Program-made: the position numbers and the translations under genes
The notes under the pieces: model-generated
What the model saw: the letters and a program-made list of their open reading frames with translations, nothing else
The model's database searches: none
What the model was told of the DNA's origin: nothing
Assembly: GCA_014549065.1 (NCBI GenBank)
Contig: JACDOX010000038.1
Location: forward strand, 5,528,547 to 5,592,546
Length of the DNA: 64,000 bases
Direction of reading: 5' to 3'
Origin: Cardinalis cardinalis
Lineage: Eukaryota; Chordata; Aves; Passeriformes; Cardinalidae
Shown: in pieces, positions 36,109 through 47,800 of the stretch
Layout: each line of letters begins with the position of its first letter
How positions within the stretch are numbered: the stretch's first letter is position 1

Positions 36109-39100
36109 CTAGAAGTAAAAAAAAAAAAAAAAAAGAAATCAAAGAATCATCTGACACATACTTCATTTGAAAATAAGGGCTGGTGGTGTCACAATTCTGT
36201 GTTTAGAAAAGCCAAAATCGTATGAATTAATGGCTATCCAACAACAAGGTACCATACTGAAGGTGAAATATCAGATAACCATTGTCTGCTGTAAACCAAA
36301 GTTTCAGGAAAAGTCTTGCAAAATAGTTACTGATTTAAAATACTGAATTAATTTATTGAAGTGCTAGGTATATCTGGAAAATAGGAGAAAAATAGGTTGA
36401 ATTAATTTATCTTTTTTTCTCCCACTTTTACTCAAAAACTTGCTATTTACTAAGAATCAGAAAATAAAATGTCCTAACTCTTTTTCACTCAAGTGAGTTT
36501 TGAGGGAGAGGAGCAAAAGAACCTTTATTTCTGGGAAAGTGCCTTCCCTTTAAAGTGTTCACAAGACATCCTGACAGTTTCTTCAGGAAAACAGTGTGGT
36601 CTAGCCCCAGAACCAGCAGCTAATTGGAGAACTTATGGAAAGAGGCAGGCAGGAGGAGAATCTTTCTAGTTCCAAGCTGTTCACAGTGACACTTGGAAAC
36701 TAGAAATCAAAGTTGGACAAATGGCTTCCACTAAGGAAGGACAAGATAGGAAAGAAAACAGAACAGCTTTTGCCCTCTGTAGCTACAGACTGCAAGAGAA
36801 AGTAAATTGTGCTTATGAGGGCTTGCTTAGCATGTATTTATCTTATTGCCTGTCCTGCAGGAGCAGATCGTGTGTGCTGTCTGAGGAACAGCTCTCCCTG
36901 TTTTGTCCCCGTTATCTATGCGCATCACAGAGATGGTGAGGATCCCTGTTACTCTTGGCCAGCCATATATCTTCAAAGCTTCTACATTTTACATCTTTAT
37001 ACCTTTTCTGCAAAAAAAGTGTCACATTTAACATTTCCATATCTTGGGTTGTTTGGCATTGTGGTATTTCTTTAACTAGAAAGCTGTCACCAAAGCCGGA
37101 CTATCAGTTCTGATACTTACAAACCTCGCAAGCAGCATGCCAAAGCTTTCTACTGCTGCAAAACCCATCATGTTTTGGAGGCTTATGGAGAGAACAGCTG
37201 GAATAGGTACTCCTAGGAGGGGAGGTAGCAGAGATTCTCAAGGGGTCTCATTACATTACACCACTGTGGATGGGCCCGGGGTTAATCAGTTGCATAAGCA
37301 GCTGTTACATAAACCCAAGGCAATTGCAGCAGTGTCTCCATGAGGACTTTATGCTGTCTCCCTTCAGAGCACAGCCAGGAAGGCAGGCCAGCCTTGACAA
37401 ACGTATTTGAACAGTTCACAAGCCTCAGGCAGCTCAGAGCCACACGCTGGCCACTCCTAACTAGGGAGGAGAAAAATACTTTTTGACCAACATACTGTAG
37501 TTAGCGATNTAGCACATCCCTGCGTGTCCTGGGGACACAGGCCAGTAGGCAGATGAGAGGGAAGACATCAAAGGTGTTATCTAGCCTGTACTTCCCATCA
37601 CCACACAGGCTGGAGCTACCTGTGCCATCACAGCTGCTGAAACGGGGTGTTAAACTGCAGCACCACCCTGGAACATTGACATTTCAACACTGTTCTGCTA
37701 ATCCAGCTGCCAGAATAAGCTGTCCTGGCAACACTGACAGCAGGTTTCTACAACATCATCTAAATTTCCAAATTCACCCCATAGAAAGTTTTTTCAGTAG
37801 GAAAGTTCAGCAGAGCTTACATATTGAGCAGAAAAAGCCTTATATTCCTTTGAAGGAGAACCAAGTCTTCAGACTTGTTGGCTTTCCAAAAGCTTTCATT
37901 GAAGATGAGAATTTCCAGTGACCATTAACAATGAAACTCAAGCTTTGAAGCAATATGTGGCCCAAGCTAAAAACTTTCTTCCTTGTCTTCAGTGGTGTTT
38001 CACTTGGTACCAGTTATGGTGGACTTTGCCTTTATTACCCATTGATCTATACATGAGATCACTGTAGATTCTTGTACTAAAGAGTGTACTTATAACAGGG
38101 TTACCCTAGACTTTTGCCATAATACACCAGTGATTCTCTCGTCTTCTTCACAATGAGATAATTGAGCTATTCTGTTGTTAACCATAAAAGAAGCCTTTGC
38201 CATCCTGTCTCAGTGCAATTTTCCTTTGAGGTTTTGAAACAAAGGTTGTGACTTTTAACAGGGGAATTACGTGCTTTCCTATCCCTTACAAATGCCAAAA
38301 GAAATCCATCTTCCGCCAGGATAATTTGCTATTTGAAAATTTGTAGACTGCAAAAACATTCACCTATCATCAAGAAGAAGAGAATGAACTCTGGGAATAT
38401 TGTGGTGGGTCCCCTTGTTGTACACAGCAGTATGTGGGGAAGCCACATGATGTCTTTTTGGTCGTTTGGAACCACAAAACTTGTGCCAGTGAGTGAATGA
38501 AATCTTGGTTCCCAGAATGAACTTCAGGATGAACTCCTCTTCCAATATGCAGCCCAGAGGCCATGCTTAGGCTTACTGAGAAGGCAGGGGAATGGCTCTG
38601 CGTGAGGGGACAGGATACAGTGTGCTGCTTTTCCTTTTCATCGAGCACACCCGATGCAGCTGTGTTTATGAATGTGTNATGAATGTAAGAAGAATAATTA
38701 CTTGAAAATAGCATGGACTCTAAATATTCAGTATTTTACAATAAATTCTGTTATGACTGAATACAAGATGGAAAGTTTTGTAATGGTAGGTCAGCTAATC
38801 GCAAATGACTCAGTGGCTTCTTTTCCCCTACAGTGAAGAGACTATTGAAAGACAATATTTTTAAAGTACTCGTTGGCCCCTGCCTGACTATTAACTCACC
38901 CAATGAAGCATCTATTCAGCCTTGTTGGAGTGTCCAAAGCAGAGCCATCTGGGCGGATGCCTGCCCATGCTGCCTGAATCACCTTTCACACTCTACATCC
39001 GGTTAATGAAGAGTGCTTAAGCTGAACTCAAAACACTGGGGCCTAGTGATCTTTGCCAGATATAAAAGCGACATTTGTTGGAGGACTCTTGACAGGAAAT

Positions 39101-41800
39101 TACCATTTTCTGGGTTGACTCACACTTGTTACTACTGCTGCCATTAGACCTAGACAAGAAACCCTTTAAGCCTGTGAGACTTTGAGCAGATTATTGTTAA
39201 GGCCTTGCCCACAAAAGTAAAATTAATTCAATTTATTTTAGTATTATTTTAGAAAATACAACATTAAATACGTCTTCCCATGAAGTGAAGGCTGAGGTTC
39301 TACAGTGAAAGGATGGAGAATAATCTCTTTACCCTTATTTTCAACTCACCAACCAATTATAAACGGAAGTGAAAAGTTTCAATGTCCAAACAGCAAAATA
39401 TTTTCCTTATGAACGTGGCTCTGACTTTACATTGTATTAGCTCCCACTTTGCTGATTGCTGTAAATTAACATCGCATGTTAGCCACTACTTCAGGACTTG
39501 CAAGTAACATATACCAGAAACTACTGAATTGTGGAGAGCTGGCTATAAATTAACTTCATAAAAATATGCTTAAATCTTATAAAATGACATAATTGATACT
39601 ATTGATTAAAGGCATCTTTATCACCCTAAATTTACCCTTTTCTCCACAAATTGAACCTTATTGAATCTGTTAATTAAACCGAGTGAAACTTTGAAGTCCA
39701 CCTAAGGGATTTTGGTACTTTTGGGAGTGGCATTTGGAGCCTTAGGAAAATGCTATTTGTAATTATCTCAAACGAAGACATCTGTTTCCTGTTGCATTCA
39801 ATACATAATTACTTCAATTACATGCTAACAGTCTCAAGGCCCTTATGAAGGCATACAGTTGGGGAACAATGACTCTTGCTGCATGGGTGGGATTTGGGCA
39901 GTATTTCTGTCTTTCTGTCATTACCAGCTGTTTGATGACAGAGTGGTTATTGGGGAGGGTGTTATTCTTACTGCACTGGTATAGTCATGAATTTATAATG
40001 TGTATAAGCTGGAAGATTAAGAACTTTCCCCCCTTTTTTTTTCCCCAAAGTAGATGAGCCAGAACAACATGAATGGACACTGAAGAACNGGCTCTGTCTG
40101 AGAGAGGATTTCTTTGGCTCCCCCATTGTCACAAAAAAATTACTACTGTTTTCCAGTACTGCATCTAGAAAATCCTGCTGCAGAGGTATATGAAGCGAAG
40201 ACATGGCCTAGTGGAATTGTGGCANGCAGTATTTTACAGAAAAACTGAGTCGTGCTGCATGCTGCACCCTGGGAAGTTTTATGAGACCATTGCACTCCAC
40301 AGAGCAATTCAGGAGAGTCAGAGTAATAACACTGCTTAAATTTCCTTTAACCATGGCCCAAACACTGTGCTCTGGGCCTCTGAGAGGTGCAGACCTGATC
40401 TACTCCTGAACAGCAGACTGTACTGCTGCAGCATTTTCCAGTGTGATTTGTTCTGCTGCCCACGCCATGGAAGTAAATTATGATCTTAATAAATGCAGCT
40501 AAAGGCAGCAAAAACAAACAAGNAAACAAACAAACAGATTCATTCTTGTCTTTAAGACAGGAGCAGCATGGTACAAATGGAGAAATGTTGCTGTGCTGCT
40601 TCTATGGCTCTCTGTCACCTGAGATTGACTGTTCGGAGATGGTTGTTTCATTTTGNAAGTGGTAAAGGAGAAAAGGTAAAATGAGGCCGTGTCTAGTGTG
40701 GCACCAAGGAGGGATTCTCAGATGTAGATGGTTAATGTGGCAGCTTCTTGGCTGAGTGCTTCTACCTACTCTGAGAGTCAGGTTTGCACAGAAAGGCTGG
40801 AGGGGAGCTCCAGCTCCATCAGGTTCCCTGCTCNGCACAACTGAGAGAACAGGACATTCGCAGGCCTGCAGTTCTTTCATAACTCCAGTGCACAGAGCAC
40901 CTGTCACAACAGAAACTAAAGAGATGATAATGCTAAATTCTGCAATTCTGGGAGGAGGTGAGGAAGGAGTGATGCAGATCTATAATGAATATTCACTATT
41001 CCTCATCACCCAAAAAACCCTAAGGCACCCAATGCAGTAACAAGAGAATGAGTGTTTCATGCAATGCCTGACAAAGTCCGTATGTACAAAAAAGCTCAAA
41101 GACAGGGTAATGGAGAGTGGTTTGCTACAAAAACATCATTCCAACCGCTGCTTCCTACTCAGGATATCCCTAGGTTAGCTCTTGCCGAAGGCATCATAGC
41201 TATGCTGGTGAAAGGACTACCTTCTACTTACCCAACATCTAAGACTTTTCCTTCACGCACCTGTTTCTGGTCGTTGCTACAGATAAGACCTGGATAACTG
41301 AACCTACAGTGTGGTTCACTACAGCTACACATTAGGATACTTACAGTTGAAGATGTGCATCTTTATGTGTTACCAGATACGTTAAAATGTGTACTACTGC
41401 AGATTATTCTAATTACTAGTAGGTTTGTTCTTCCTACTAAAAGTGTTAGCATTGAAATTTACAAAGAAAGATTATTGAAGCATGAATTAGTTTGTATCTA
41501 AGTAAAAGGCAGAACTATGTGAATTGAAATACTTTGGATAGCCTGAAAGAGGATTAAGACCTGTCCAGCCAGGGTGAATGTTGCAGATAAAAGCTGTGCT
41601 CAGAAGCCAGTCAAGCCTACACTGTGACTTTGTGAAGGTGTTGTAACTCTCTGCTAAACTCAACATAGGTTGATGAGACCTCTCAGAGGCTTTAGGCAAG
41701 AGTTGTTTTGTATCTTCAACCCTGGCACCTGGTACCTAAACCACAGAAGCAAAAGAAATAAAGAACCGATGAAATAAAGTCTCTGTATAGATGTGTTTAT

Positions 41801-41861
<61 letters not shown>

Positions 41862-44800
41862 AATCCCCTTCTATATGATGGTGGAGTAGTACCAGAATAT
41901 TGTATGCAATCCTGCACTATGACTTAGAGAATTAGGTAGTAACAGATCAATCTGTAGATCATTTTTCATTTGTCTGCCATGCTCTTGGCCAGTAAGCCAA
42001 GTCAAGAAATGAGCAATCAGGCCTGCAATTACAAGTAAGGCACTGTTCTGAGAATTACTCACAGATGGTGAGGGAAGAAGAAAAAATTGGGATTAAGACC
42101 AAGGTTTGAACAGACTGTTCCTGTCATCAAAAAGTCTTAGCCATCAGTGGAAATTAGTCAACCTATACTGCCAGACCCCCACCTGCACTTTTTGAGATCT
42201 GTAAAGTAATACTGAATAATAAACATTAAAATAGTAAATAGTAAAATGTCTACATCTGTGTGACTTCTTCCCCAGCAAAGCCTCACTATCAAGATTCCAA
42301 TGACAAAATCAAAATCCTCAAAGTAGGTGATAAAACCTGGAGTGTGTCACTCTCTTCCACAGAAAGAGGTTGGATATGATGTTCTTCAAGACCAAAATAG
42401 TTAGTAATAGCTGCAGCTTAAATCCCACCGCAACTACATGCCACCTGCTTTGGCTCAGGTCCTTGTCTGGGACAAGGGCTCTCCCTGAATTGATGTTTGT
42501 AGACAATTTACCACACACACAGATCTTTTTTTTTTTTTTTCCCATAGGAGTTAATCCCTAGACACTGTCCTAAAGAGCATGGTAGAATAGTTGCTAAAGT
42601 TGAGCCAAAGTTCTATATTTGGCCAGAATGTAGATTATAACAAAGAGCTCTTTTGAAAATTATGGTCAAAGCCTCCTCNTCCAGCTGATTATACTCCCAC
42701 AGCTCTGCACATTGCAGACCCTTTGGTTTCAAGTATAGNGGCAGCTGTTGATATATTCATTGTAAATTTGGCTTCCTGTATTTTGATTTTGCAACATCAT
42801 GAGTCCTACTGCAACTCCTTTCAACACGTTCCCCTCACAAAGACCATTAGAAAAAGAGCAGTTCCCTAACATCTTATTAGGAACATCTTATGAACTTTTT
42901 TTTTTTTTGTTAAAAGTAGCTAAGAAAGGACTTATCACAGCTAACTTAGCTAACTTAGCTTTAAAAACACTGTCAGCAAATTTTATATAAAGCTGTTAAG
43001 TACTTAGAAATTTTTTTTCAAAAGTAAGATTCCAGTTTGTAACTCCAATCAATACAGAACAAGCACTGTTACGATTTTTTTTTTTTGGCTGTGTTCTGCT
43101 GTGTAATTCCATCTCAGTTTATAAGCAGAACGAGAAAGAACACGCCACATAGAAATTGAAATACTTTTCCTTTAAAGTGTGATCATTAAAGCATAGCTGT
43201 TCTTCATATGTGTTCAGGACAGTTCAAAGACTAGCAAGACAGAAAAAAATTATCTGACATCTGCACTTGTAGAGACAGCCTACTACAGTGTGAAAGATAT
43301 TTGCCTGAGTTCAATGTTTGCTACTGCTTGCATACAGCATGTTAACCAGGATATGAGTAAACTAAAAATGTGTTGATCTTCATTTGCTTTACTTGTTTCT
43401 TGAGATAACAGGGTAAGACCTATATTGACAAATGGAGGAAAACAAACCTGTCCCAGGACATTGCACTTCAATGTTCATTCACTTTCCTGCTGAAGATAGA
43501 GCAGCTGCAAAAACCCTCAGACAAAGCCTCATATAGTCTGATAGACCAGGTGCTACACAAATGGATGAGAAGTTGTAGCTTGTCCTTTCCCTAAGCCATT
43601 GTTGAGCTGCTCCAAATGAACATCTTGGGTTTCTAAAGGTCTCAAAAAGCTTTATGGAGATCAATACCGTGATTCTTATATTACAGCTAGGGAAAATGAA
43701 GCACAAAAAGGAGAAATAACTCCTCTAAGGTCATGTGGCAGATTGATTCTGAAGACCAGAATAAGATGCAGCTTTTTTGTCCTCAGTTTCAAAGCACTGC
43801 CAAATTCATTTGCATCTGGTATGAAACTGTTGCAGCCCAGTGATGATAGTTAAGCATGGCAGTCCCTCATACACTTTTATAAATTTCTGGTAAAGGGTAA
43901 GTGGTGCTATGTGAGTGGAAGTGGAATACCCCNATGCCATCACCTTCTGCCTGTGCCTGCCCTATGTCAGTCTTCCAGCAGAGAGCCCAGAGAGCAGCTG
44001 CCTACACTGAGGAAGCACCAACTGCTTGAGATACTAAAGCCCTCCAACAGCGGCACTACTTTGGAACTCTTGCCAGATCTGATACCTCCTCAGTGCTGGC
44101 TCCTACTGGCTCAGCTTTGTAAGGTGGAAGAGTTATTGGTATAATTTCTAAACAGTTTAGTAGGATACCATAGGATACAGATTAAACAACCTCTGCAGTG
44201 GTATCCTGAAGTTATTCAAACTATATGCAGAACTCACTGTTTTGGCAAATTCCTAAACATGGGTATCCTCAAAAGCAGAGACCCCACAAGAACTCACTAT
44301 GGCCTCTGCATCTTCNGTTAAATGAAAACACTTTTATTTCTTCTTAGAGATTTCTTCCTGCTCCCAACTCCTAAGAATCATACAAATAGTTGTATTTGTT
44401 TTGCTTTAGCTACTCCTTAGAACAGAAACAGATTCAGACTGCTGGATTTTAGAGTTAATACTTTATATCGACAATCTAAAGCTACTTCTGATCTCCACTG
44501 AAATGAAAAGATACCTAGGTAATATTAGAAACTAAAAAAAAAAGAGGAGCCATTGATAACTAGACAGCTTTTTGATTCGGACAGCTAATATGCTGATAAA
44601 TTTAAAAATTGAATTATTTTAAATGTTATAACAACTATCATCAAGTAATAAATGCAGATTACCTGTGAAGAGCTTCTGTGGTAAGCTGAGTAGTGAAGTG
44701 GTCCAGAAATAGCAGTATCATGTGGTAAGGATGGATACTGACTCTGCATTGGATGGGGATGCTGGTTGCTATAGCCACCATAGTTGTAACTTCCTGTGTA

Positions 44801-47800
44801 TCTAAAATACATCAAAAACCACTTTTAGTATGCACAATAATTTATTCCCACTAATNATTCCACAACTTTTATGAAACATACCTTTTTATTTTTTAATAGA
44901 ANGATGATATTTTAGATCTTTTTCAAAAAGATATTTTCCAGCTCAGATGGGAAGCAGATGCCACTAGTGAAAGTGTGTGTCCAGCACAACATCAATTAGA
45001 GAGACCCAGCACGTTTCTGTGACTAANTTTAAACTGCAGAGTCAGCTCTGCACTTTTGGAGGAGAAAGTGTCTTTCCCTTTTATTGTTATCTAATGCCAT
45101 GTTCCCAGGAAATTGCTATCCAGGCTGAGGAAGTATGGTAAGCCCTGNCTTGAAGAACTACAATGAGTTCACCCACCTCCATGTACTTCAGTCAGATGTT
45201 TCTTTTTTGGGAGGGAGAGAAGTGAATTAGTTTGAATCTGAAGCATACAATGTTCAGCTTTAGCACAGCCAACTCCATAAGGGAGTGGGATGTGAGGTTG
45301 GAGGACCTGTCTACTTTCTTTGTTGAATCCCAAACTCCTGCCTGGGGGCATCCAGAAGCAAAGGAGGGAGCAGTTTCCTTAGCTACTGAGTCAGTGTTAG
45401 CCACCATTGTTTGAACCATTCACTAGCAGAAGATGCATGAACACTTTCTGCAATCTCCCCAGTTTTGTGAACATGTGAACATCTAATCTTTGTTGTCTCT
45501 CAGAAAAGCTGATTCACCTAGATTAAAATGTTTCCTCAAATCACCATAATCCAACACCAGAGGTAAGAGATACCTGCAGAAACAACAAATTCTCACATAT
45601 ATACACATATAACACAGACACTGTCTTACTGTGGTCTGTTCCAAGTCTTGAATACTCTCAGCTCCAGAACCTCTGTGCTGCTCTATTTCTGCCTCCACCT
45701 AACAGTCATATTTCTGGATAAGAAAGATGTTCCCTTTCTCCTTATTCAGGTTTTCCCAGTAAGAGCTTAGTAGTGACATTCAAACAGATATCTAAACGTA
45801 ATCACATCCAAGATGGAATAAGATGCAGGGTTCAAATTAATCTACTAATACCCTTCCAAACAGTTTAGTCTTTCACACTGGGAAAACTCTTCTGGCAAAG
45901 TTAATGAGTTTGCAACAAGACTGAGGAACACAGTAAAACCTTTTGAACCTCTTGCATCATAGCACCACCCGGGCATTTGCTGACCTTGCTATATTGTCTA
46001 TTCCTTCTCCATCAATCAGTTTATGACTTGTGTGTTAGTTATGGACATCTGTGAGTTATGCACTTAATCAAATGAGGATGGCACAGAAGAAATGCTGCTT
46101 AATGAAAACAGCACTGAGAGCTTTAGCAACCATCAAAGTTTTTCCAGAAGAAATAATGTTACATAAATTTATACCTGTAATTGTTTTAATTGAGAGCCTT
46201 GAGCAAATTTTGGTGATGGAGAATATTAGAATATTATGGTGATAATGTGTCTGTATGACCAAACTGCGGACATTTTTTCATCTGCAGGTTAACAGTAGTT
46301 ATTGAATCACTGAGGTTGGAAGGGACCTGTGAAGTCTATCTAGCCTAAGCCCCCTGCTCAGAGAAGGGTCCATAAGAGGAGCCTGCCCAGAATTGTGTCC
46401 AGCTGGACTCTGTACATCAGCAAGGATGAAAACTCCATAGCTTTCCTGGGCAGCCTGCCCCAGTGTTTGATCACACTTACGTTAAAACAACTTTTTTGTT
46501 TTATGTTTTAAAATAATTTCTCGTACTTCTTTTTGTGCTTGTCCTGTCATTAAATACTGCTGGAAGGCACCTGTCTCTGTCTTCTTTACATCTCCCCAGC
46601 AGGTATTTATACACACTGAGAAGACCCTCCCTGAGCCCTCTCTGCCTGATGCTAAATAACCTCAGCTTTCTCAGTCTCTCATCTGAACAGATGGTCCAGT
46701 TCCATCATCATCATTAAAGCGGCCCTTTTCTGGACTTACTCCAGTATGCCTATGTCTGTCTGGTACTGGGGAGCAAAGAACTGGATCCAGATGTGGTCTC
46801 AGCAGTGCTGAGCAAAAGAGAAGAATTANCTCTCCTGACACATGGTACAGTAGGGTTGTTCTCTAGGCACATCTAGCTTTTTCAAACATGGCACAGAAAA
46901 ACAGGAATCAGAGAAGAAATCTACTTAAGCCTTCTTTTTCAGAAAATATCCTCCAGGCCTACTGCAGTTTTGACTAGAATTAAATAAGATTATAAAACTA
47001 AGACATAATATAATTATAGAATAGCAACAACAGCCAAAGAATTACGATACCAGCATCTTTGCAATACAGACTTAACTACAGCTTTCACTGTATTTAAAAA
47101 AAAACCACTAAAGCAGAATTTCATCCAAATCCCACCAAAAACACATCAGAAAACCCAAGGCAGTGTGAAGTGCCTTACCCATGTTCTTCTCTGTGGGGAT
47201 AAACAGGTATCCGGTGTGTGACAGATGATGAAGGTACATGTGGGCTCCTCATGCAGGGCAGCTGTTGGGAATTCTCAGCAGGTGACCCAGCAGCTGTTGT
47301 CACAGTGTAGGTGAGTGACCATGTGTAGGATTGCATAGCCCCTGCAGACAGAGAGGAGCCAGAGGAACACAGTAAACATGGGCTGTCATCCACAGAGGTG
47401 CCATGCCTTGAGACAGTTATAGGAAAACAAGTGAACAGGCAATGATCATGGAAAGTGCACTGACCGAAGTGAACAGACCAGTCGTATCTGAGGCATAAAC
47501 ATCAACACATATAGATAATTTGGAGCATGTAAGGATCCAGAAGAATGAAACGCATCTGGAATGGCTCACACTGTAGACTTCCAGTGTGGTGTTGAAATAA
47601 TTTTGCAGAAAAAAACAAAACCCTGGAACAGGACTTAGAAATGGAAGAACACCAATGCTAAGATTTCTCAGGCATGATGCACCAAACCCTGGGGTCTCTC
47701 CCAGATGGAGAGGGCTGCTGGCCTGCTCAGCTCTGAGGCCTGGACTGAGGCAGGAAGTACAATCAGAACAATGAAGGGTTAGAAAAAAAATAGGGTTATG

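Larger units (their letters stand above)
36109..44662 (-). other. RFX4 intron before the terminal exon (8.5 kb)
   Basis: The intron contains a (CA)n microsatellite, a (CAAA)n tract at 40509-40536, T runs at 42526-42540 and near 43074, a small AGCTAACTT repeat at 42939-42960 and a possible conserved block at 38860-39250. No alternative coding exon was recognised. Confidence 0.8.

Noticed and set aside
41660..41917. Frame with alternating Cys-Val run
   Set aside because: Translation of the (CA)n microsatellite.
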